Origin: Anoplopoma fimbria
Lineage: Eukaryota > Chordata > Actinopteri > Perciformes > Anoplopomatidae
Direction: 5' to 3'
NCBI RefSeq assembly: GCF_027596085.1
Contig: NC_072472.1
Span: forward strand, 17,609,971-17,673,970
Length of the DNA: 64,000 bases
The position numbers and the translations under genes were made by a program. The notes beneath the pieces were generated by a model that did no database searches, was not told the origin of the DNA, and worked only from the letters and a program-made list of their open reading frames with translations. Below, piece by piece: positions 26,873 to 39,264 of the stretch; positions within the stretch are counted from its first letter, which is position 1; each line of letters starts with the position of its first letter.

Positions 26873-29800
26873 TAAAAGTAAGAGAGGAACAAGTTTACAG
26901 TGAGAGACATTTTGAGACGGTGCTGTGAGAGAAACTCATGAGTAAGCAGGACAAGTTGAAACAATGCACAGAGCTAGACGAGGAGATAAAGAACTGCTGC
27001 GATACTGCACAAATGAAGGATAACTAGGGTTGTCAAAACTCAATTGCAGATTTCAGATAAGACTTTTTAACTTTTGTGACATGGTGTGACTGGATAAGAA
27101 TTATGAATACTAATACGTAAATGCTGAACATAAGGGAGGCTGTAGCTATAAGAAAAAACCCATTCTATATTATATAGGCATTTCAAACATACTGCACAGA
27201 TCCCCTCTCAATGTCTGAAAGCACAAAGAAAAATTCCTTCATCAAAACAATGCTCCTGTGGTGAACTCTCTCTGCTCTCTTTGTTGAAATGCTCGTTGTA
27301 TAGCAAGCAGCCTCCCCTCTGTTGTCCTCCACACTCAGCTAACCTTGGAAAGAGGCCATAATGTACATACACTGATGCGATAGACTTCATTAAGCTCTGC
27401 ATGGATTTAACAGGAACGCCTGCTCACAGTGGTGGCGTTTTTGGTGTGTGTGTCAGTGCCACCCATGAATTCACATGTGCCAGCATTCTTGTGTGTCCAA
27501 GAGGTCATTTTTTTCTAATGATTTACGTACCAACAGTACCTTAGTCAACTACGGGGCGATAACGTGTGGAGTTTTGCATATGAACAGGTATTGTTGGACA
27601 CTAAAAATATACAGTGGGAACGTGTGCGTTTGTGCTCGCCATCAAGGTTTGATTTATGACAAATTCCTTGCAAAGACATTCTGAAAAGGCTCCCTTCACT
27701 CCTTCCTCCTCCTCATCCTCCCCAGCAGCCTTCATCCAGGGATGTCAAAATCCCAAAAAGAGCGTTTCATCATTTATACCTATAGGGATTATTACTATGG
27801 TTGTCATGTCATATTATGTTACTTGAGCTCAGACAAGTGACCTATGTCTGTTGTCACCTTCTAACGCTAAGTGAGAACTGTCCTGCCCTGTTAAATACAC
27901 CATTAAATTCCTCTCTGTGCCGGAATAAACCAAAATATACACGGTCTTGCATTGCTGCACACTTTTTTTTTTATGATCAGGACTAAAGAAAAGAGCTGTA
28001 TCTGGCTTCAGCACAAATGCTACCCAATGTGTTTTGGTTTTTTTTGTATGATTTTGTTTAGCAGGCATACCTGAGTGTTTAGCTTGATCCTGCTGCAGGA
28101 CGTGTTGTTTTCTTGAGTCCAAACGTCAGGAGCTAGTTGTCCGCTTTCTGTTTTATGTCCTCATGGTGTCCTCAACGTTTTGGAGTGACTTTGTCTTCAT
28201 ATTTTAAATTCCCTTGGTGGCAGAATGCAAACTCAAAGGAGTCTGCAGGCAGTCAGTTCTGCAAAGCGGCTCTGCCTAATGAGCCCTCTGTTCTTTAATG
28301 CTCAGATTCTAAACTAGCCTACCTTTTATTGATCAAGCATCAAGCCAAGCTGTGTCCTCATTGTAATCCCCCTCTCCCCTTGTTGTGGTCCGTCCGCTCC
28401 ATGCTCACTCCATAATCACAACACAGCACTGTGCTCCAGTATGCTGCCTCCAACACTCTCTGTGTCTGTCTTACTATGTCTTGCCTTTTTTACCTCCTCC
28501 TCTCTCTCGATCTCTCGCTCTCTGTCTCTCTCTCTTTCTCTCACCCCCTTTCCCTCTCCCCCTCTCTTATTTCTGCCACTATCCTCCCTCCCAGCATTCA
28601 TGCATCCTGATCTACAGCTGGGTGGAGAAAGAAAAAGAGAGCGAGAGAGCGAGAGAGAGAGAGAAAGAAAGTGACTTGCATCAGTGGGGTAGGGACTGTG
28701 TGTAAATTACCAGGCAAGTTCAAAAGCAGGGACATGCACTGATTATATTTTAATTGAACAAAACATGTAAATGTAAACAAAGCTGTAGTCTGAGGAGGTA
28801 ATAGAACAAAATATATTCTATTACAAAATATTTATATTTGTTTTATTAAATGTGGCCAATTACAGTATATCCAGACTATGACTGCTTTCAGGAAATTTTC
28901 ATTTCAGTCTCATACTACATATTATCTGTACAGATATGAAGCTGGTTTTGTTGAACACAGTACATGACTAAGTAAGTGTAGTATATGGTCTGAGGCTAGT
29001 GTGTTATGCTATACAAGTGTCAGCAACTAACTATTGAATTTCAAGTCTCACACACATATCAGTGTGTTACATGTTGTACATTAAGCACTTTCCAACAATG
29101 GATAAAGTAAACAATATAGCAACAAATAAAAGAAGGAGATACATAAACAGGCAGATACATGCGTGCCATTAATTCTAAGGGGAACTTTAAATTAAGTTAA
29201 ACAAAATAATTAGGCATACAAATATTTAAAATACCAAACATTTCAATCCCAAGTAATTAACAGTTAAGAAATGCAGAATTAAATCCTTTTCTCGCTGTAT
29301 TTTCCAACAAAAATAAATGCCCTGCAGTGCTAAACAGTTCATTCATCCATAGTGTGACTCTGCACTCCTGATTAGAGGGATCTGCAGTGAAAATGCAGCC
29401 TACCAAACTGTCCAAAAGTGAGCTCTGTCACATTTGATTTTTCTTCTGTGCTTTAACAGCAAATAAAATTGGAGTTTGTTTGAGAACTTTTGTGAAAATA
29501 ATGTTCAGAACTGAATGACACAACATCAGTGATGACCAAAATGATCAAAAGCCCTATTTTTTTACTCACTTATTTTTGAAATCTCACACAAATCTTCTGT
29601 ATGTATGTCAGCTAGGACTGGACATGTGTGGAATTATATATCTCCCTTATGAATGAATGTTTGCCTCAGATTAATTTTTTTTTTTTGCCACTGATTACTT
29701 CAATTGAACTTCATTGTGATTTTTTTAATTATTATTATTATTATTTTTTACCAAGACCTCTATTGACCTCTTAGCTACAAACAGTATACAGACTGTAGAA

Positions 29801-31540
29801 ATATATTTTTATGTACTTGTGGTTTACTGTAGTAGACAATATTAATGTTTATAGCTTTTTCACATATTTTGTTAGATGGAATCTTCTCAAACATAATCTG
29901 ACAGCAGTTACTAGTAATTAATAAAAGGTACTGTTACTGTGCTGGAAAAGGTTCATACTTTTCTAGGTGTGCTGAGTTCAGTGGATTGCACTCATATTCC
30001 ATCACTGCAGCCCTGGGGAACATGAGGCTGAGAAAATTGTTCCATAGCCTCGGGGGATTACACAATATTGTATCAGTGAAAATGTCTACTGTGCTTTAAT
30101 AACAAGCCACAACAGTTTTACTGTCACTGTGAGAGTCTTATGTATTTTGCATTTAATAGTCCTAATAGTCTTTATAAATGTTAATAATTTTTCCTTCATT
30201 TCTCACTTTTAGAGTCTTCATCAGACCCCAGTCAAGGAGGATTGGTGATATCTACCAAAAAAATACACTTTAATTTAATTTCATATTTTTGAGTAATCGT
30301 CATGCCTTCTGGAAAGAGACATTGCTGGGTTTTTTTAATGTATTTTTTTGGCGCACCACATGCTGCGTGCCATATAGTCACATTAGTTTGGAGGGAAGGA
30401 AGACAGACAGACATACCTACGGCTGATATCTCACTCCAAAACATTCTAGATTGATATATAGCACCACAGTTAAGATGAAAGATATGCATAGAACTGTCCC
30501 TTAAGTGAAGCCACATTTCAAATGTCCTCTTTCTTGAATCCATGTTGAAACACTTGAAGTATTCTTTCTTTTTTCAATGGCTGGACATACATTTCAGTCA
30601 AAGCTAGTATGCTTACAAGATAACGTTTACTAAACGTAAGTAGTAGTAAATAGGGAACTAAGCAGAGCGTTTTCACACAATGGCTAACATTTTCATTGTT
30701 CAGTTGAATACATGTTTTCAATGTTGCTGGGATGTAAGAGCTGAATTAAGGAACAGTATTTACATTTATTTAAAGCTGCATTTGAAAAAAATAAAGGCCA
30801 CTAAGGGGCTGATGACGTTAACAAAGCTTTTAAGTACAATTTTAGTTTGGAGTTTGAATTTTTTTTGCAAACACAAACAAGTGAGTACAGCTTGAACAGC
30901 TTTTTAATTAAAAATGATTTTTTTGTTTGTTACATGACATTATTCATGTATTTAATTTTCAAACCCATGAACAATATAGAATGTGAAATTATAAGAGGTT
31001 GTTTTGCCCCAACTGATACACAAGTAAATAAATGTATCTGCTTATTATTCTGTGTATCATTGTTGCCCTTTATTCTCTCTTCTCACACACAAAAAGAACG
31101 AGTTATGCTGCTTTCATGTTATAGAATATGAACAATGTGGGTCAGCTGCCAGTCTCCTCTTTTATCAGTAGGTGTCAGTATTGCTGGAGAGATGGACTCC
31201 TGGAGGAGGAAGGGAGGTTTCTCCAGTCCACAGGTAGATGGAGCTCGTGGCGCAGAAACCAAAAGAGCCCTTTATCCTAGGCGACAGTAAAGATGAGAAC
31301 ACTTTGTTCAAATGGAGAAAAAGATTAAGTTCTGCATGTGTACCTGTACATTTCAATCCCTGCCATCTTTAAAGGTGCTGATATGTTGCTGACCCCTTCA
31401 CCTTGAGCTCAATGGAGAATTTGATTTCATAAGTCAGATTTTTGTATTGCTGTTTGTTCCATTGATTTTCTGGATGACGATCCCTTTCCATCAAGTTAAT
31501 CTCACCCTGTTTTTCATTTGGTAATTGAAATCAGATGTGC
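26873..31540. other. Noncoding sequence upstream of insyn2b
   Basis: It should contain the insyn2b promoter and 5' noncoding exon(s), which I cannot locate. It includes CT-rich and GA-rich tracts (28497-28675). A CTCF-like motif TCAGTAGGTGTCAGT (31165-31179) matches 13 of 15 positions of a degenerate CTCF core. No coding exon was recognised. Confidence 0.5.
28497..28675. repeat. Paired CT-rich and GA-rich tracts
   Basis: A TC-rich tract (about 28497-28570) is followed by a GA-rich tract (about 28627-28672) with roughly 55 bases between. The two are broadly complementary. Translated frames through them (Ser/Leu or Arg/Glu runs) are artefacts. Confidence 0.85.
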
Positions 31541-31544
31541 TCCG

Positions 31545-31800
31545 ACAGTTCACGCTCCTGCCAATGAACACAGATGTTGGACTTGGCTGAGTTAAAGTTG
31601 TTTGGGGTTTGATCGAGTAGCGTCATCCGGGTGATTGAGTTCTTATTTTCAAATTTCTCAACAGTCCAGGGACAAAACGTGTCAGTTTATGGCCAGAGAG
31701 TTCCGGGAACAATGTTTTCTGATGGGAAAGATCCAAAAGTTCAACAGTCCCTTAAGGATTACTACTGTGTTATATTCCCACAATATTCTTAAATATTTAA
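31545..31800. repeat. Diverged interspersed repeat, copy A
   Basis: Shares ordered phrases with 36735-36985: TGCCAATGAACACAGATG, GACTTGG...GAGTT, CTGATGGGAAAGAT, GTTCAACAGTCCC and ATATTCCCACAATATTCT. Both copies have the same orientation. The family is not recognised. Confidence 0.65.
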
Positions 31801-34800
31801 TGGAATCCTACGATAATAACAATGTGGTGAGAATAAATGTTACATGCTGTCATCCACATATGTTTCTTTAACAGTAGTAGTCAGGTCCTTCTCAAATAAT
31901 GCTGTGACAGGCTGTTATCCAAATTCTGCCTTTCATTTATTGCAGTTAATTGTTCCAAATAGCTGTCCCAATAAAATATGAAGAATGAAACGTGGAATTA
32001 TAAATAGCTTCAGGCTGGAAGCCCAAAAACAAAGAAGAAGCTCTTCTCTCATTAGTATTAACAGCACTGTTAGTTAAAATCAAGTCCAAACACAGCTCAG
32101 ATATTAAGATATTTAAGAAAAACTTTATTTGTGACTTATTAACAAAACACATTACCAGATTGATGAAATCATAAGAATCACTATTATCACCTTTACAATG
32201 ATAAGCAGGTGTACAAAAAAGTTATTAACAGATCTGCACTGTCACAGTCGACTGGTGTGTGCCTCTCGCTGCCACGCCCAGCAACTGAGGAACATTCACT
32301 ATACACAAGCAGAGAATACATCAACCTAATTTTATTTTTTATACCATTTTATCTATTTTTAATTTTTTTTCTTTATTTTTCCGCTTTTTTTTTTCAAGGG
32401 ATAGATATGGAGGGTGAGTAAATGATTTGATTTCACAATAGTGTTTGTTTGATCATCATTTCAAAGATAAACACAACTTTAGGATTGATTTTCTTATCTA
32501 TAAAAATCATAAGGGTACAAACAGAAAAAAAAGCATCTCATAACACAATAGCATTATGTATATCTAGAAGATTTCAACAGGATAAAAAATTTGATTCTTT
32601 TAGGTTCTTCCACAAATTACTGTTCGCAATAGCGTATATGTATGTATTTATGTATGTATGAGTGTGAGAATGACTGTGGAACTTCCAATGTGTGTGTATT
32701 GTCTTTGAGAGCGTGTATCAGATGTATATGTAATCCGATACGCGTTTCTCAGTGGAAAACATATCTATGTATATATAGTATCTATATAGTATCTGTTTCC
32801 TTTGCTTATAACATGCAAACAGCCACTTGGTGATCTGACAGCACAGAAGTACACCTGAAGGACGGGGGCTGGGGGGAAAGACACGTGTTCATGGGAGGGA
32901 TCGAGCCTGATGGCAGCACCTACATAACCCTACTGTGGCTGGTAAGAGGATGTTCTGGCTAAAAAAAAGGAAGATTGAGGTGACACTTTATGACTTTTCA
33001 TCATGTTGATTCCGTTCCAATATCTATTGCTCAAGATACCCTTTCTCTACCATGCTACACCTGGGCTTCACAAGGTCAAGGCCATATACAGCTGATAATT
33101 TCGCACAGTTCACACTTGGGTCACTGCGACATGTACATGTTTCCCTTACAGCATGTCCCAGAAGCATTATTTCTGATGTTTTTGTGCAACAATTTAGCCC
33201 AAAAAGTCTAATTTTAAGGTGTTGCAAACTGTAATTATTGACTTATTCGCCCCCCCCCTCCAAGTCAACCACAAATCAACCTCCTTTCCCCGCTGCTTAA
33301 TGACCCTTTACTTATTTTGTAAGTGGTTCTAGCCAACCCAAGTTGATCAGTGGCCACTAATGGCTGACACAGGAAAAACTGCAATACCTCAAAATTGCAA
33401 AAAGACTACTGACCTACCCAACTCTGCTGTTCTTCATCTTCTACGTTGAAGCTGCACAATATACTACAATGACTCTTCTTTTGCCTCTCCATCTTGTCTC
33501 ATTTTCTCCACTACAGCACGAGCTCAGATTTTGCTAACTTGTCAGAGGTCCTTACAGCGCAACACGCAAGAGATGGCAGAGCTGTCGACAATGGGCAATC
33601 AGAGGAGACGCTCTGGCTGAAGCAAACCCGAAACAAAAGATGTGTGCGTGTTGTGTTTAGTATGTGCATGTCTGTGTGTATTTTCTCCGTAAATATGCAA
33701 ATACACAAATGTCACCGTGTTAAGACGGCACAGTTAATCGCAGGAGAGTGACTTGAAAGACGCTGTCCGACCATGTAGATCTGAAGCAAATGGGGGTAGA
33801 GGGAGGAAAACAGGCAGCGGGCAAGCGAATCCTACAAGCACTGAAGCGGTCGAGGCAGTGGTGTAGGGCTTGAAGAACAACTACTTAACATTCAAAGACA
33901 GAAGTAGAGGGATCAGGCTTTAACAGAAATGAAGCAACAAGCAACGTTCCTGCGTCCCAGACATATAATACACTCCCATATTAAGGACAGCACCGGCCTA
34001 TAGTTCCGTCCTTGATTCGGCCTATACAAAGGGGGTGTGTTTGTTTTAGTATATCTTTGTGTGTTGGCATGTTGTGTATGTCTCTGTGTGTGTAAGAGGA
34101 AGAGAGAGTCAGTTTTTGTGTACAAGAATGCGTGTGTCAGACTTGGTGTGCTGATACACAGTGGGATTAAGACCCCTTTGATCTGTGCCGTGTCCCAAGA
34201 GAAGAGGCAAGGTCAGGGGCCGGTTGCATCAGCTGCATGTAGGTTCCCTAGCTCTATCCCAAGCAGCCACTGATCCCGATTTCACGCATTGCTAAAACAC
34301 AAGCGGTAGCACCACAAAAAATCTGTTACAATGTAACCTTAAGTAACAACTAAATAGTTAAGCAAGCAATAAAGCAGGTGCAAATGATACAAAGTTACAC
34401 AGTTGCACTCACTAACAAAAAAGCAGGATTATTTTTCTTGTACACACAGGTTTTTTTTTTTGTAATTCCATGCCATTTTGCAACCTAAAGGACTATATAA
34501 CTTATTTGGGATGTTTCTGCCCATTTTCTACAAATTACAGATCACCATTTTCGAATGTGTGTCTTCTTTGAAGCAGAATCTGGCAACATTCTGAGACTTG
34601 GTTGACCTACATAATTCATCACTTCTGTGTAACTGTGATATTGCAGCATGGTTTTCAAGTAAACCTTCCCTTAAGCTACATTATCGTGTGATAAAAGTGT
34701 AATTTAAACCACAATAAAACCAGACTCTGTGTTCACTTTGATGGATTTCTTAACGTGAAAAAGCCTTGGCTAATTTATTTTTTGTGCTAACGACAGCTGC

Positions 34801-35942
34801 CTCCAATCACACAATGATCTGCTTTGGAAAATATTAGCAGTGACGTAAAGTAGCTGTTGTAGATTTGTTGAGAATGAACTTAAACATGCAAAAACTAGTA
34901 TTGTCCTTTAGGAGTCAAATATGGATTCTGTTTACCAATTGTAATTGTTGTGCCAATCTGGTCAACTACAAATCCATGTGGTCAATGCTTTTACTAATTG
35001 GCTACTCATCTGAAATCTTAATGTTAGAACTAGTTACAGCCGTAGAACTCCTCCATTGCCACCCATGTTACAGTCGAGTTTAGTAACTTGCTAATTGCAA
35101 ATTAACTAGCAGTTATGAAGCCCCTACTTTATACACTAACCTGGGAACAAACTTGCGCATAGTTGGTGCAACCCAGTCCAGGTCCGAAACCTCATTAATG
35201 TGCTATATTACACTGAAGCAGAGCTCTTTATTCGAGTGTGGTCCTGTGCGTCTCAGCCACCTCTTTCTCTTAAAGGTGCTAATTTCATGGTACATAATAT
35301 ACTGTATGCTGTTACTTTTTCATTTTTTATAATTCATTTTTTTTTTTACAAAAGACCACATTTTCTGAATTTCTACAAGGCCTCCGTAATACTGAAGACA
35401 AAAGCCTCTGTTTCATGTTATTGAATTTGGCTTTCACTTCACCTGCGAGGTGAGCCAAAAGAAGGGGGGGGGGCTGCATAAAGACAGAGATGCCAACATA
35501 GGCAGCCTCAGCTGACAATGGTCAGATACAAATAGTACACCTTCTCAGGTGTTTTTGTTTTTATATTACAAACTGGGGGGAAGGGGGTTCAAGAAATCAC
35601 AGAAAAGCTAATCGTATCCAATAAAACCTTTTCTGTTTGAATTTGGTCCAACGTTTAAATGAAGTCTGTCTACTAGGAGCTTTTGTTTTTCTTTTTATAG
35701 GCTGGGAAGTTATGGGCCAAATGAGCCAAGAATGAGAGAAACATTTCTTTAGCAAGTTTGCATGGTGCGGGAGAGCCAAGCCTCGTCTAATGAGGGTTTG
35801 GCCACTGTACAATGTCAATGCAAATATGGTGCAAGGAGGCTCCCCCGGTTCTACAATACGCATTTGGCTTTTGTTTTTTTCTGGCTCTGTAATTGGGATG
35901 GTAGTTTGTTGGTACCTCTGTTTTCAAGTCACCCTTTCTCCT
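31801..35942. other. Noncoding sequence downstream of the protocadherin constant region
   Basis: It should contain the protocadherin 3' UTR next to 35942. A minus-strand AATAAA lies at 35227-35232, about 710 bases past the stop. No exon of a protocadherin beta or gamma unit was recognised. In mammals the interval downstream of alpha constant exon 3 carries the HS5-1 enhancer. I could not identify an equivalent. Confidence 0.5.
35227..35232 (-). terminator. Candidate poly(A) signal of the protocadherin-alpha transcript
   Basis: AATAAA on the minus strand about 710 bases downstream of the constant-region stop. A weak positional candidate. Confidence 0.25.
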
Positions 35943-36256
35943 CTAATCATCCCCCCCGTCATCCTTTCCTTTATCCTTCTTGTCCTTCTTGTCCTTCTTC
36001 TTCTTTTTCTTCTTCTTGGCCTCCTCCTTCTTGCCGAAGCTTATGAAGTCACCCTTGTCGTCCACAGGGCCGGCGTCATGGCGAATGGAAATGATGGCTG
36101 GGGATCCGGGGATGATGAAGGCTTCAGGGGGAATCTCTCCGGGCTTCAGGGGCTGAGGAGGGCAGTAGCCCTGTCCGGCGGCGCCGTATCTGAAGTGCCA
36201 GCTGTTGCTGTCGACTCCAGCGCCCACTGGGGGTGAAAGTTCACCACCGTCTCCAT
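35943..36256 (-). CDS. pcdha: Protocadherin-alpha constant exon 3
   Basis: This is the last exon shared by alpha protocadherin transcripts. After a CCTGTGCAG acceptor it completes an Asp codon and encodes [19 protein letters not shown]. It continues with [13 protein letters not shown] and [10 protein letters not shown], ending in a long Lys-rich tail and TAG (35943-35945). [17 protein letters not shown] and FGKKEE-poly-Lys are diagnostic of the alpha-type, not gamma-type, constant domain. In the family this cytoplasmic part is shared by all isoforms and binds signalling kinases. Length (314 bp) and phase agree with constant exon 2 at 43897-43982. Confidence 0.96.
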
Positions 36257-36410
36257 CTGCACAGGTATGATGAAAAAAATCATGTTAGATACCTTCAATC
36301 AATCTGTATCGATGTCGAGGGAAGTAGGCTTATCGTTCTTGGGGAATTGATCAATGCTTTTTGTACAATTTAAACAAACAAGATATAACACATTCGTTTT
36401 TCATCTAGCT

Positions 36411-36535
36411 TTATAAGCTAGTCAGCTGCTGGCTCCAGCTCCATATTACCATCTACATATGAGAGTGGTATTGATCTTCTCATCAAACTTTCAGCAAGAA
36501 AGCAAAAAAGAGTATTTCCCCAAATATTGAAGTAT
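36411..36535. repeat. Fragment of the percomorph fold-back repeat
   Basis: It contains CTGCTGGCTCCAGCTCCATATT, in pieces, then GAGAGTGGTATTGATCTTCTC and CAGCAAGAAAGCAAAAAAG. These are phrases of the right arm of the element seen whole at 42278-42838. It is truncated. Confidence 0.6.
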
Positions 36536-36734
36536 TGATTCCATAGTAGCTCTTTACACAATTTATATTTCTATTAATGGCAAGTGGTAACAGCAGGACA
36601 GTCCATTCTGACATGGATTTCCCAGTCGTAATTGTCGTGAATCACTTTCAGAAACAGAATAAGCTTTAATGGCCAAGTAAGCCGCACACACCCAATAATT
36701 TGACCCCAGTAGTTTTCTTTTTTTATTGTTTCTA

Positions 36735-36985
36735 CAGTGTTCGCTCGTGCCAATAAACACTGATGTTTATGACTTGGCAGAGTTGAAGTGCTTGGACAGT
36801 TGTTTGAGTAACACTGTCAGTGTGACTGAGTTGGACAAAAGGACAAAAGGACAAAATGTTTCTTGCCAGAGATTTCCAGTAGCACTTTAAGAATTTGTAT
36901 ATCATCTGATGGGAAAGATTATACAAAGTTCAGCAGTCCCCCCAAGTTTATTTGGTTATACTCCCACAACATTCTAAAATATTTA
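36735..36985. repeat. Diverged interspersed repeat, copy B
   Basis: Counterpart of 31545-31800 in the same orientation, sharing GTGCCAATAAACACTGATG, GACTTGGCAGAGTT, CTGATGGGAAAGAT, GTTCAGCAGTCCC and ACTCCCACAACATTCT. It includes a short GGACAAAA triplication. Confidence 0.65.
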
Positions 36986-38881
36986 ACTGTAGTTGACCTT
37001 TTTTGAGTTGCTCTCAATATAAATGAACAGAACTAGACAACAAAGCTGAACAAAACATTTTACTCCTATAAATATTTGCCTTTTTTCCCCAATAACTGTC
37101 ATGCTTGCAATGCATTGTTCCCTATCTAGACTTTATTATTTGGTTTTCGAGTTGTTCATGAAATCTGACATGTAAGGACTAATCAAAATCAATTAAAAGC
37201 ATGCAGAGAAATAGACTGACTCTGTAGCGATAGCCACAGGGAGAGGACATTTTCAGGACGGCAACTCAGCTGAGACCATAGTAGGGATAACAGGAAGGGG
37301 CTAGCCTTTAAACCAGGAGACGTTTAACTTGGCAGTGTGATTTGTGTTTGATGATGGCAGCGGCTTAATCCTTCTCTCATATGAGGCCAGAGACAGAGAT
37401 TCAACCTTTAGTGATCAAGCATGGATGTGACAGAAAAAAGAAAGAGAACAAGTCTGAAAAAATATATACTAGAAAAAAACATCTATATATAGAAAAATGA
37501 TTATGTAAAGTAAAAATAAGATAAATCTTCTAAGGTCAAAAGGTTAAAGATGCCAGGAAGAGAAGGAAAGAGGATGAGATAAGGAGAGAGGGGGAAAGAG
37601 AGTGTGTGTGAGAGAGAGAGAGGGAGAGGGAGAGAGGCAGTAAGAATGATGGGGGTGGGCGGGTTTTGCAGACACGGTGCTCTCAGGCCCACACCAGTTC
37701 CCTCTGCACTGACCTACTTTCAGTCTGGATTTTATTTAGATCAAACACAGGCCCTTGCAAAAAGATTCTGTTTGATTTTTTCTTTGTAGGCTATTTATGA
37801 CTTTGCTGGAGCGCTGAAATGGTTTCAAACCACTGTCCTATTGGGAAGTACACTATTTAAAAAAATGCACGCTGTCCATACGCACAGTGTACCACTGGGT
37901 CCCTACAAATTAACTCATCGAGCATGAGAATAAATTATGAGGGTAGACTATAATAAGAGCAGATGTAATGGACACTACCACATTGCTCAATAGTTAGCTC
38001 TCTGTTCAACCAAGAGTGCTATTCTATGTTATTGAGCCTCGACTCTCTAAAAAATGTATCATACATTAACTCTGTAGATCATTGAGGTTTGGAATATAGC
38101 AGGCGAGGTCAGATATGGTGTGTTTTGGTAACAAAGCAGTAGCCTACCATTGTGACTGGAACACATGAATAATTTGTTTTCAAGTATTCATTTTTAAATG
38201 CCATTAAATAATTAGCATGTGAAGGACCAGGATAACACATAAACTATTTCAACCTGCTGTGGAAAATCCAGATTTAGTTTAGCTTTGCTGTTTTTGGTTT
38301 TCTTTATATAATTTTGTCTCATGTTACACAATGTTACACAATGTTAAATACAAACAAGCCAATTGCTGCTAACTGACCTACGTAATTTAGCTTATTTAAT
38401 GATTAATAAGTGTCAGATGTTATCAGTTTATCTTACCATTAGTGGAGTAAGTGCTGTAATACTGTAATGCTAGTCTGTTTCTGAGGATAATGACATCTGA
38501 TGATATGGTCTGTCCGTCTGTATTTAATCTGGGTATTAAACCCAGGAAGAGGATCTAGCATTTTAAATAATTCCAATTGAATGGCTATCAATGGTTAGGC
38601 ATGAAAGATGGCTTCCTGTGTGGAGGAGGACAAACATGCTTGAAATAAACTGAAGAGACAGCCGGTGAGCTAAAGGAAATGTGTATAATACTGTGAGGCA
38701 GAATGTGGATGATCTTTTGGAGCCAGTAATCATAGCATTGCTGTATAAAACGCATCTCCAATTTATATAACTGACACCCCATTTCCTGTCGCCTGATGCT
38801 ATTATTTACAGGAAGTTGAGTTTGGGAATACTTCATTTAAACAGTCTTGTAGTGATGGATGAGTGAGTGATCTACAAAGAT

Positions 38882-38898
38882 CCCCCCCCCCCCCCCCC
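38882..38898. repeat. Poly-C run
   Basis: Seventeen uninterrupted C residues at the SINE insertion edge. Such runs are prone to length error in assemblies. Confidence 0.9.
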
Positions 38899-38903
38899 AT
38901 TTC

Positions 38904-39264
38904 CATCCATCCATCCATCTTCCGTAACCGCTTATCCAGTTAAGGGTCGCGGGGTGCTGGAGCCGATCCCAGCTGTCAATGGGCGAAGGCAGGGTACACC
39001 CTGGACAGGTCGCCAGACTATCGCAGGGCTGACATATAGAGACAGACAACCACTCACACTCACATTCACACCTACGGGCAATTTCAGAGTCATCAATTAA
39101 CCTAAGCTGCATGTCTTTGGACTGTGGGAGGAAGCCGGAGAACCCGGAGAGAACCCACACTGACACGGGGAGAACATGCAAACTCCACACAGAAGGTTGT
39201 CTGGCCCGGGCCCCTCTTGCTGTGAGGCGACAGTGCTAACCACTACACCACCGTGCAGCCCCCT
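38904..39264 (-). mobile_element. tRNA-derived SINE with GGAT tail and 11-bp target-site duplication
   Basis: On the minus strand the element begins GGGGGCTGCACGGTGGTGTA, with an A-box-like GTAGTGGTTAGC. It runs through CTTCCTCCCACAGTCC and ACCTGTCCAGGGTGTACCC, and ends in GGATGGATGGATGG. It is flanked by direct copies of CCCCCCATTTC (38893-38903 and 39265-39275). Compared with the usual element, the stretch after CAGCAAGA lacks a GGTTCGAAT-type B box, so this copy is probably transcriptionally dead. I recognise it as a common teleost repeat but do not assign a library name. Confidence 0.85.

Noticed and set aside
38985..39010. RE1-like half sites (ACCCTGGACAGG)
   Set aside because: Part of the SINE consensus, repeated throughout teleost genomes; lacks the other half with correct spacing.
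39186..39264. tRNA-like A-box sequence
   Set aside because: It is the head of the SINE, not a tRNA gene. No cloverleaf and the B box is missing.
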